DNA of 6,117 bases from Bacteroidota bacterium (GTDB lineage: Bacteria > Bacteroidota > Bacteroidia > Bacteroidales > UBA1556), in contig QNXT01000101.1 in the NCBI GenBank assembly GCA_003973505.1, forward strand, positions 1-6,117, in the 5' to 3' direction. The position numbers were made by a program, and so were the translations under genes. Below the pieces are notes generated by a model. That model did not search any database. It was not told the origin of the DNA and saw only the letters and a program-made list of their open reading frames with translations. This document shows, piece by piece, positions 1 through 6,117 of the stretch. Each line of letters starts with the position of its first letter. The stretch's first letter is position 1.

Positions 1-2399
1 GAAATATTTAGGTTTTCAGATAAACCAAAGGCCGATATTCCATAAATAATTCCAAAGTTTACCCCTTTTGCATTGCGACGCATTTCGGGAGTTACTTCTT
101 CTTCAGGAACGCCATATACACGAGCCGCAGTAGCAGTATGCACATCTTTGCCCGAATTGAAATCTTCTAACATCTGTTTATCCTGACTCAAATGTGCTAC
201 CAAGCGTAATTCTATTTGTGAATAATCTGCTGCCAAGAAGGTATAATCCTCATTACGAGGAATAAAGGCTTTTCGAATTTCTCGTCCACGTGGACTACGA
301 ATGGGGATGTTTTGCAGATTTGGGTTATTGGAACTCAATCTACCGGTGGAAGCTACCGCCTGATTATAAGTGGTGTGAATTCTATGGGTTCTTGGGTTTA
401 CCAATTTGGGTAAGGCATCCACATAGGTTGATTTCAGTTTTGTAACCGAGCGATATTCCAGAATTAACTCCACAATAGAGTGTTTTTTCTTGAGTTTGGT
501 TAAAATATCTTCCCCCGTTTTATATTGTCCGGTTTTGGTTTTCTTGGCTTTATCGGTAATTTGCAATTCGTCGAATAGCACCACGCCCAACTGCTTTGGT
601 GAAGCGATATTAAACTCATGACCAGCCATTTCAAATATTTGCTTTTCAATCTCTTTTACTTCTTCAGCCAATTTTACCGAATATTCTTCTAAAGATTTTA
701 CATCCAGATTTACGCCTTCTGTTTCCATGGCAGCCAATACTTTTACCAATGGCATTTCCATATCGTTAAATAAACTTAGCGTATCGGTTTCTTCCAATTT
801 TGGAGTAAAATAATCCATTAATTGTAAAATGGTATCTGCTCGTTCGCATGCATAGTTTTTAAGCAATGTTACCTCTACATCACGGAAACTGGGCTTGCCT
901 TTTCCTACTTTTTCAGCGGCCTCCGATTTGCGACCAATGAGCTTTTCGGTAGGAATAATTTTATAATCCACATAAGTTTCGGTTAAAAAATCCAGACTAT
1001 GTTTCATGTCGGGCTCCAAAAGATAATGCGCCAACATGGTGTCAAACATTTTGCCCTTGGGCACTATTTTATACCAGCGCAAAACAGCCAAGGCATATTT
1101 TAAGTCATGCCCCACTTTTTCGATTTTCTCATTTTCAAAAACCGATTCAAATTCTTTAAGAATGGCAACGGTCTCTTCATAATTGTCAGGCAGTGGAATA
1201 AAATAATTGTTCTCCTTGCCAAAAGATAGGGCAAGTCCGGCCAACTCCGCTTGATGAGCGTCGTTATTTGTGGTGATGGTATGCAAACTAAAGCGTGATT
1301 GTTTTGAAAGCAATTCCATTAAATCTTTGCGATCGCCGGCTGTTTCTACCAAAATATATTGCGAATCGCCATCACCAATTTCTTTAATGACTTCACGATT
1401 TGCTAAACGCTCTTGCTCCAAATCAAATTGGGCAAACATATCCAAAGTTTCTTCCTGTGGAGCCGCTTTTTTCGTTTTTGCGGGCTTTTCTGCAGGAGCT
1501 TTTTCTTCTTGTTGTACCCCAAACTCTGCGTAAATACGCTTGGCCAGAGTACGAAATTCCAATTCGTCAAATAGTTCTTTGAGTTTCTCGAAATCGGGTT
1601 CATGACGAATTAGTTCTTCCGGTTTTAATTCAATAGGAACATCCAAAAGTATGGTAGCCAATTGTTTTGATAGCAATCCTTGCTCCGCAAATTTGATTAC
1701 ATTTTCCTTCATCTTGCCTTTTAGCTGGTCCACATTTTCGATAATGCCTTCTACACTTCCAAAACGAGCAACTAATTCCTTTGCGCGTTTTTCACCAATG
1801 CCCGGAATGCCCGGGATATTATCTGCAGCATCGCCCCAAAGTCCTAAAATATCAATCACTTGCTTGGGGTCTTCCACGCCAAACTTTTCTTTCACTTCAT
1901 CCACTCCCCAAATTTCAGCTGCATTGCCCATACGGGCAGGTTTGTACATGAAAATATTCTCGCTTACCAATTGGGCAAAATCCTTATCGGGAGTCATCAT
2001 ATAGGTTGTGAATCCTTCCTTTTCGGCTTGTTTAGCCATGGTTCCAATTATATCATCGGCTTCGTAACCATCCATAGCAATAAGTGGTATGCGAAAGGCA
2101 TCTACAATGCGATAAATATAGGGAATTGACATGGCTAATTCGTCGGGCATGGCCTCGCGATGCGCCTTATAGGGCTCATAGTCTTTATGCCTTTGGGTAG
2201 GTGCTTTGGTATCGGTAGCTACGGCAATGTATGTGGGATTTTCTTTACGCAATAGCTCAAAAAGTGTATTGGTAAAACCCAGCATGGCTGAGGTGTTTAG
2301 TCCTTTGGAGTTGATTCTTGGATTTTTGCTAAACGCAAAATAAGAACGGTATATCAATGCCATAGCATCGAGTAGAAAGAGTTTTTTGTCTTGGCTCAT
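1..2399 (-). CDS. polA: DNA polymerase I, 3' end cut by window edge; proofreading site degenerate
   Basis: Repair and Okazaki-fragment polymerase. The ATG at 2399 opens 799 codons without a stop to the left edge; the family is usually about 900-950 residues, so the last part, including the final palm motif, lies outside. The 5'-nuclease domain (about 1-290) is intact: D11 in LLDAMALIYRSYFAF, GYEADD at 111-116, TPDKD with D138 and D140, and GDAADN with D190 and D193. A Lys/Ala/Pro/Glu-rich linker covers about 297-325. A 3'-5' exonuclease-like domain (about 330-525) keeps its fold signature, but all four catalytic carboxylates are gone: HTI at 373-375 replaces DTE, A436 replaces Asp in LKYD, and R520 replaces Asp after YACE. 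The polymerase domain keeps STGRLSSNNPNLQNIP, motif A DYSQIE (D725, E730) and the O-helix RRNAKGVNFGIIYG (R774, K778, F782, Y786). Start and left edge share one frame. No Shine-Dalgarno sequence is visible. Confidence 0.97.
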   Translation of the reverse strand, partial: MSQDKKLFLLDAMALIYRSYFAFSKNPRINSKGLNTSAMLGFTNTLFELLRKENPTYIAVATDTKAPTQRHKDYEPYKAHREAMPDELAMSIPYIYRIVDAFRIPLIAMDGYEADDIIGTMAKQAEKEGFTTYMMTPDKDFAQLVSENIFMYKPARMGNAAEIWGVDEVKEKFGVEDPKQVIDILGLWGDAADNIPGIPGIGEKRAKELVARFGSVEGIIENVDQLKGKMKENVIKFAEQGLLSKQLATILLDVPIELKPEELIRHEPDFEKLKELFDELEFRTLAKRIYAEFGVQQEEKAPAEKPAKTKKAAPQEETLDMFAQFDLEQERLANREVIKEIGDGDSQYILVETAGDRKDLMELLSKQSRFSLHTITTNNDAHQAELAGLALSFGKENNYFIPLPDNYEETVAILKEFESVFENEKIEKVGHDLKYALAVLRWYKIVPKGKMFDTMLAHYLLEPDMKHSLDFLTETYVDYKIIPTEKLIGRKSEAAEKVGKGKPSFRDVEVTLLKNYACERADTILQLMDYFTPKLEETDTLSLFNDMEMPLVKVLAAMETEGVNLDVKSLEEYSVKLAEEVKEIEKQIFEMAGHEFNIASPKQLGVVLFDELQITDKAKKTKTGQYKTGEDILTKLKKKHSIVELILEYRSVTKLKSTYVDALPKLVNPRTHRIHTTYNQAVASTGRLSSNNPNLQNIPIRSPRGREIRKAFIPRNEDYTFLAADYSQIELRLVAHLSQDKQMLEDFNSGKDVHTATAARVYGVPEEEVTPEMRRNAKGVNFGIIYGISAFGLSENLNI

Positions 2400-2418
2400 T
2401 GTGAATGTTTTGATAATC

Positions 2419-2439
2419 AAGGCAATTTATTTTGGCCTT
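2419..2439 (-). other. Small hairpin in polA leader
   Basis: On the minus strand AAGGC (2439-2435) can pair with GCCTT (2423-2419) across an 11-nt loop. The hairpin ends about 20 nt before the polA ATG. Five base pairs are weak and may be chance. If real it would sit in the untranslated leader. No T-run follows, so it is not a terminator. Confidence 0.15.
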
Positions 2440-2494
2440 ATTGTGGGGTAAAAATACGTAAAAGCTTTGGATGAAAAATTTTTGAATTTACCAG

Positions 2495-2579
2495 TTTGAC
2501 ACAGAATTTATATTCGTTTCCACTCCAAAGTATGCCAAACGAAATACGTCGAACTCAGGTTAATAGCAGCATAGTCAAA
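2495..2579. repeat. Nested inverted repeats, possible small intergenic element
   Basis: Outer arms TTTGAC (2495-2500) and GTCAAA (2574-2579) enclose inner arms TTCGTTT (2513-2519) and AAACGAA (2537-2543), with a 17-nt inner loop. Between them lies a more GC-rich segment reading CGTCGAACTCAGGTTA at about 2547-2562, different in composition from the flanks. The layout could be a short interspersed element, a transcript-end structure, or chance. The arms are short, no target duplication was found, and no protein is encoded. Confidence 0.25.
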
Positions 2580-2600
2580 ATCGCGATATTTTTTTCATGT

Positions 2601-3860
2601 CTAAAAGCTGTATTTGATCTTAGTATAAACCATTGTATTATTGCCATATTGACCAAACTGCCCGGCTTCGTCACCCACGAAAATATTACCCCCCACAAGA
2701 ATAGAAAAACTGTCGTCGAAATCGTAGGTGATTTTTGGACGTATTAAAGCGTCACTATTGGTAAGTCCGATATAGGAGAATAGTTCCAAATGCAGTGTTT
2801 CACGCATCATATCATATCGAGCAAGGAAGGTTGCCATATTATTGATTTCATCATCGAGCATCATATCCTCATAATCGAATATATATTTCTGAATAAACTG
2901 TCCACTCATTTTTACAGGACCCAAACTAAAATCTAAACCCACAACATAGTTAAGATAATCTTTTTGTACAATGGCATCAACGGCTTTTGGATTAGCCGTT
3001 TGAAAATATTTGCCATTATAATAAGCTGCTTCACCTCTTAGAATTACTCCTTTTATCTCTGTGCTAAACGAACCACCGAAAAGTGAAAGTCGATGATGCT
3101 CAGGTGTAATCAATATACTTTTGAGGACTGGGCTTGGCGGTGTTGTGGAAGTATCCATTCCAAAAGTTTTTGCCACATGCATTGTTGGATTATCATCCCA
3201 GGTATATCCTCCCATTATATCGAAGTCAATATTCGAACTCATTAAAGAGTATTTTAAAAACACCTCACTATTTTCCAAAGATGGTTTAATTTCACTCTTC
3301 GACCAATCAAATGTGGTAGGAGCCGGGAAATCGGGTTGTATATACCAAATAGAACTAGGCGCAGGTCGTGTGGTGGGTGTAAATTGTGGAATCACAATAG
3401 CCTCAATGGTGCTATTTCCAATATAGTAATCCAGTTTTGCCGCAATGATTCCTGTTCTAATTTCATCAAAATCAGGCAATAAAAACTCCGTTAAATTCAG
3501 TGGAGATACAATATCAGTGATAAAAACACCATCGGCTTTTCCCCATACTACTTGTTGCTTACCAATGCGTAAATCGAAATTGTCAAAGTATAAATCCACA
3601 TACAATTCACGCATTCTGAAATTGAAGCTATCCGAATTAAACATGAAGATCATGGGATTGGCTTTAAAGGCCACTTTTTCGCCTCTTTTTTCAAAATTCA
3701 GGTTCAATGTTTGCTGAACAATTCCAAACTGTCCACTATCAACGAGTACCCCTTCATAGGTCCGGGCAAATCCTGAAATGTCAACTGTTTGTGCCTTTAT
3801 AAACGATGTGCCAAATAATAGTAACATCGTCAATAGCCCTAATATTCGTACTGTTTTCAT
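2601..3860 (-). CDS. Outer-membrane beta-barrel protein, DUF1302/porin-like
   Basis: Predicted outer-membrane channel or barrel of 419 residues. The start at 3860 gives a clear signal peptide: MKT with a basic R5, a hydrophobic core at 6-21, and likely cleavage after A23 (IKA|Q). The mature part is a series of alternating amphipathic strands rich in Tyr, Phe and Asp, and the chain ends in KYSF, the terminal aromatic that the BAM machinery recognises. The best family clue is RIGKQQVVWGKADGVF (98-113), followed by TDIVSPLNLTEF (115-126). It resembles the 'RxGrQ-v-WGeaDG ... D-iNP-D' block of DUF1302-type barrels, which often sit beside RND transporters and LolA-like proteins. It is the last of three same-strand genes, 64 nt after the LolA-like stop. 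Its leader is A/T-rich without a Shine-Dalgarno sequence. The substrate is unknown. A plain porin of another family is possible, but the barrel assignment is firm. Confidence 0.85.
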   Translation of the reverse strand: MKTVRILGLLTMLLLFGTSFIKAQTVDISGFARTYEGVLVDSGQFGIVQQTLNLNFEKRGEKVAFKANPMIFMFNSDSFNFRMRELYVDLYFDNFDLRIGKQQVVWGKADGVFITDIVSPLNLTEFLLPDFDEIRTGIIAAKLDYYIGNSTIEAIVIPQFTPTTRPAPSSIWYIQPDFPAPTTFDWSKSEIKPSLENSEVFLKYSLMSSNIDFDIMGGYTWDDNPTMHVAKTFGMDTSTTPPSPVLKSILITPEHHRLSLFGGSFSTEIKGVILRGEAAYYNGKYFQTANPKAVDAIVQKDYLNYVVGLDFSLGPVKMSGQFIQKYIFDYEDMMLDDEINNMATFLARYDMMRETLHLELFSYIGLTNSDALIRPKITYDFDDSFSILVGGNIFVGDEAGQFGQYGNNTMVYTKIKYSF

Positions 3861-3880
3861 ACTATTTTATTTTGAATATT

Positions 3881-3912
3881 TTGCCTCAAATATGTTTAAG
3901 TACTTAAGGCAA
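3881..3912 (-). promoter_or_regulatory. Hairpin in the leader of the porin-like gene
   Basis: On the minus strand TTGCCTTAA (3912-3904) can pair with TTGAGGCAA (3889-3881), giving 9 pairs including one G-U, with a 14-nt loop. It fills most of the 64-nt spacer between the LolA-like stop and the porin-like ATG. The sequence after it (AATATTC) has no T-run, so an intrinsic terminator is unlikely. An RNA stabiliser or a differential-expression element within the operon is possible. A perfect 12-bp palindrome, TTAAGTACTTAA (3896-3907), overlaps it and could instead be a protein-binding site. The function is inference only. Confidence 0.3.
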
Positions 3913-3924
3913 TATTATGGTTTC

Positions 3925-4704
3925 TTAAATTCCACGCATCATCATACGCTCCGAAAACTTGGAGGCTGGAACACCTGTGTTAATTGAAATATCAGCCAAC
4001 TTAATTATGGTTTTATGATTATTCTGCACATTCTTCATTTCGGAATGGGTAATTACCCAAAAGCCTTCAATTTTTTCCACTTTCTTTATGCTTAAAACCT
4101 TTAGCAGCTCACCATCTTCATCATAAAACTCTTTTTTTAGGCCTACAAAATTATCTTTACGAATCCAGGTAATGGTTTTCGAATACATATAATCCTCGTC
4201 TTTCGAAACGGATTCCACCACGTAACAAGCATGACCGTCAATGGTTTCTTCACGAAGCAATTTATGCACATCGGCATCTAATTTACGGTCGCCCAAATCA
4301 TCATAGGTAAAATCGGAGCCCATAAAGTAATCGCTTTTGCTATCGCTGGAAATACGCTTTACTTTTTTCAAGGCAGGAAGATAAATCCACTGATCATCCG
4401 CTTTATTATCATCATCGTAAGACCAATTCATAAAGGAAGTGTTCTTAACATCGGCAGGAGTAACAAAAAACATGATACTCTTTTCCACATCTCCAAAATC
4501 TTTAGAGAATTGCTTAATCTTACGTATCCGTGTTTGACCACTTTTATTAATTAAGGTCATTGTGAGTGTCGATGTTTGATCATCACCAGAGGGTAAATTA
4601 TAGGCTTTTTTTACAATTTCCCTTCCTGTCATTTGTGCGAAAGCACTAAAACTTGCAGTAAAAAGTACTGCCATTGCTATTAAACTAATTTTTATTGTTT
4701 TCAT
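3925..4704 (-). CDS. Periplasmic outer-membrane lipoprotein-sorting protein, LolA-like
   Basis: Predicted soluble periplasmic carrier of 259 residues with a LolA-like half-barrel fold that binds a lipid or lipid-modified partner. I chose the ATG at 4704 because it yields a textbook signal peptide: MKTIK, hydrophobic 6-20, and cleavage after A23 (AFA|Q). An upstream in-frame ATG at 4833 would add 43 Cys-rich residues and run back into the transporter gene, so it is rejected. Family marks are the strand 'STLTMTLINKSGQTRIRKI' (45-63), WIYLP (106-110) with a following basic KKVKRI, and GSDFTYDDL (129-137). These are typical of the 'outer membrane lipoprotein-sorting protein' family (Pfam PF17131 type), as distinct from classical LolA. 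It lies 55 nt after the RND gene and 64 nt before the barrel gene, in the usual carrier position of such clusters. The cargo is not readable from sequence; a lipid or other hydrophobic molecule is inferred from the fold and neighbours. Confidence 0.88.
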   Translation of the reverse strand: MKTIKISLIAMAVLFTASFSAFAQMTGREIVKKAYNLPSGDDQTSTLTMTLINKSGQTRIRKIKQFSKDFGDVEKSIMFFVTPADVKNTSFMNWSYDDDNKADDQWIYLPALKKVKRISSDSKSDYFMGSDFTYDDLGDRKLDADVHKLLREETIDGHACYVVESVSKDEDYMYSKTITWIRKDNFVGLKKEFYDEDGELLKVLSIKKVEKIEGFWVITHSEMKNVQNNHKTIIKLADISINTGVPASKFSERMMMRGI

Positions 4705-4759
4705 AATTTTCTGATTTTTACATTTATAATTATAATACTTTGTTTTTATCTCAAAAAAC

Positions 4760-6117
4760 TTAGTCTTTCTTTTTCTTAAAATATACATTGGACATATACA
4801 ACAGCACGAGCATAATTGTAAGGGTGCCAACAAAACTGGTAAACATATTAAGCGAAACCAGTGCTCCCAACTCGCGATTCGGTGGAAATACGGAGAACAT
4901 CAGGACTAAAAAACCTGCTATTACCACAATGGCATTGTAGATAATGGCGCGACCCGAATGAGCCATGGTTTTTTGGGCTGTAGCCATTTTATCACCTGAT
5001 TGTGCTGCATTATTGCGGTATTGTTCCAAAAAGTGTACGGCATAATCAATTCCAATTCCGATTGCAATACTTGAAAGCAAGGCTGTGGTAGTGTTCAAAG
5101 GAATGCCTAGAAAGCCCATAATTCCAAAACTGATAAGCGCTGTAAGAATAATTGGAACAGAGGCGATTAGGCCAATTTTAATATTCTTAAACATCAATGA
5201 TATTAAGACGATGATAATAATCAAGGAAAGTATTAAACTCATGATTTGTCCTTCTAAAATCAAGTCGGTAAACACGAGCCCTTTATAGCCACTTCCTGCA
5301 TAATTCATGGTGATTCCAAGCTTTTTGAAGTCATCTTCATAATTATGAATGATTGCCAAAGCAGCATTCATTGCTTTGGAATTATCACTCTTTAATTGGA
5401 AAGTGACGTTTGCTTTTTCATAATCATAGTCCACTACTTTATTTAAGTTTTCAGGATCGCCCGACATTTCATAAAGCAATAGATATTGCGCAATCATGTC
5501 CTGATTATCAGGAATACAGTTATATTCTTCTTTATCGGCATTCATCACTTTATTCATGCGGTCGATATAGTCGGCTAGCGAAAAGCTATTTCCAACCACT
5601 TGCAGTTTTCCAACCACATCCTTTTGCATTTTATCCACCAACTTCAAGACCTCAGGTCGCTTAAAAGCATCTTTCTGTCCTTTAGCATCTAAGATAAGAT
5701 TTAAGGTAGATGTACCACCAAAATGTTCGTTGATAAATTTATCTGTTTGAACGATTTCGCTGTTCTTTTCAAATTTCTCCAGAAAGCTGGAATTGATCCA
5801 AATCTCCTGCATTCCAATTAAAGAAGCCACGACGATAAGGGCTGACCCAATAATGGAAACATATTTGTTTTTGATAACCCAGGCTGCAAAATTATTGGCT
5901 AGTTTGGAGTGTGAATGGCCTTCTTTATCTTCCTCATGATTCACAGGTTTGGGTTTTGGTAACCCGAAAATCATGATTCCGGCGGGCAAAAATACTAATG
6001 AGAAAACCATGGCGATCATTACACCAAAGGCGGTAAACAGACCAAAATATTTTACAGGATAAACTTGTGAAGTAAGTAAGGAAATAAATCCAACTGCCGT
6101 AGTAACAGAAGTCATCA
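4760..6117 (-). CDS. RND/MMPL-family inner-membrane transporter, C-terminal part
   Basis: Proton-driven inner-membrane exporter of the RND superfamily (MMPL type), cut by the right edge. The 451 readable residues before the TAA at 4760 start inside a membrane region: TSVTTAVGFISLL followed by FGLFTAFGVM is the normal mid-protein block, so the Met at 6115 is not the start. The family is usually about 750-900 residues. Numbering from that Met, a membrane pair lies at about 21-50, then a charged cytoplasmic loop (51-83) with an acidic, His-containing stretch (HEEDKEGHSHS). TM7 lies at about 84-104 and the second periplasmic domain at about 105-288. TM8-12 lie at about 289-309, 314-336, 345-363, 389-409 and 417-443. 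GIGIDYAVHFLEQYR (353-367) carries the conserved TM10 Asp (D357), expected in proton coupling. The protein ends in a basic KKKKD tail. It is the first visible gene of the operon and would hand its substrate to the LolA-like protein next door. Confidence 0.93.
   Translation of the reverse strand, partial: MTSVTTAVGFISLLTSQVYPVKYFGLFTAFGVMIAMVFSLVFLPAGIMIFGLPKPKPVNHEEDKEGHSHSKLANNFAAWVIKNKYVSIIGSALIVVASLIGMQEIWINSSFLEKFEKNSEIVQTDKFINEHFGGTSTLNLILDAKGQKDAFKRPEVLKLVDKMQKDVVGKLQVVGNSFSLADYIDRMNKVMNADKEEYNCIPDNQDMIAQYLLLYEMSGDPENLNKVVDYDYEKANVTFQLKSDNSKAMNAALAIIHNYEDDFKKLGITMNYAGSGYKGLVFTDLILEGQIMSLILSLIIIIVLISLMFKNIKIGLIASVPIILTALISFGIMGFLGIPLNTTTALLSSIAIGIGIDYAVHFLEQYRNNAAQSGDKMATAQKTMAHSGRAIIYNAIVVIAGFLVLMFSVFPPNRELGALVSLNMFTSFVGTLTIMLVLLYMSNVYFKKKKD

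Larger units (their letters stand above)
2400..2600. other. Intergenic gap between porin-like gene and polA
   Basis: This 201-nt stretch follows the TAG stop of the porin-like gene and precedes the polA ATG. It holds no credible gene: the short frames either stop early or are shadows of the porin-like gene. It is AT-rich and contains small palindromes (AAAGCTTT at 2461-2468, AAAAATTTTT at 2474-2483) plus the nested inverted repeats listed separately. I see no GC-rich stem followed by a T-run in the minus direction, so no clear intrinsic terminator for the operon. I also see no good match to the Bacteroidota promoter (TTG near -33 with TAnnTTTG near -7). The closest -7-like string is TATTTTTA on the minus strand at about 2449-2456, without a properly spaced TTG. 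polA probably has its own promoter here, or it may be read through. Confidence 0.6.

Noticed and set aside
1651..2129. Open plus-strand frames of about 90-117 codons opposite polA.
   Set aside because: They lie antisense to strongly conserved 5'-nuclease coding sequence, resemble no protein I know, and are shadows of the real frame.
1..2399. polA as a frameshifted or decaying gene because its proofreading motifs are lost.
   Set aside because: One frame is open from the ATG to the left edge, and the nuclease and polymerase motifs on both sides are intact. The loss is limited to specific residues.
2496..2747. Plus-strand frame of 83 codons spanning the gap and the end of the barrel gene.
   Set aside because: More than half lies opposite the barrel C-terminus, including its terminal KYSF. 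It has no recognisable domain or leader.
3890..3925. Bacteroidota-type promoter before the barrel gene (TTG ... CATATTTG on the minus strand).
   Set aside because: The -7-like box has one mismatch and the spacing to TTG is only 15 nt, shorter than expected for this promoter class.
4705..4759. Promoter or operator in the spacer before the LolA-like gene (palindrome TATAATTATA at 4725-4734).
   Set aside because: A 10-bp A/T-only palindrome is expected by chance in such AT-rich DNA, and no properly spaced -33 box accompanies the TATAAATG string.
4705..4833. A longer N-terminus for the LolA-like protein starting at 4833 (43 extra residues, Cys-rich).
   Set aside because: It overlaps the 3' end of the RND gene in another frame and would bury the clear signal peptide that starts at 4704.
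6113..6115. Met at 6115 as the start of the RND transporter.
   Set aside because: The residues after it are the conserved mid-protein membrane block of MMPL/RND proteins, so the gene continues past the right edge.

Overview
The window reads as a piece of a Bacteroidota chromosome. It is AT-rich. All four genes lie on the minus strand, and their starts are preceded by A-rich leaders with no Shine-Dalgarno sequence (for example AAAATAAAATAGT before the porin-like gene), as is usual in that phylum. DNA polymerase I has the TPDKD form of its nuclease motif and a Lys/Ala/Pro-rich interdomain linker. The phylum call is inference from sequence style. I cannot assign a genus.

In transcription order (right to left): 6117-4760 holds the C-terminal part of an RND/MMPL-family inner-membrane transporter, whose start lies beyond the right edge. 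4704-3925 encodes a periplasmic outer-membrane lipoprotein-sorting (LolA-like) protein. 3860-2601 encodes an outer-membrane beta-barrel protein resembling the DUF1302 family. These three are separated by only 55 and 64 nt and look like one operon. A 201-nt gap follows (2600-2400), then polA (2399 to the left edge), cut before the last polymerase motif.

The three envelope genes supply an inner-membrane pump, a soluble periplasmic carrier and an outer-membrane barrel. The likely reading is a trans-envelope export route for a lipid or other hydrophobic molecule. The substrate cannot be read from the sequence. polA is a housekeeping neighbour with no evident functional link.

The most notable finding is in polA. 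The 5'-nuclease and polymerase active sites are intact, but all four metal-binding carboxylates of the 3'-5' proofreading exonuclease are replaced (DxE to HTI, the second-motif Asp to Ala, the third-motif Asp to Arg) within a still recognisable domain. I found no CRISPR array, tRNA, rRNA, insertion sequence or clearly new multi-gene system.
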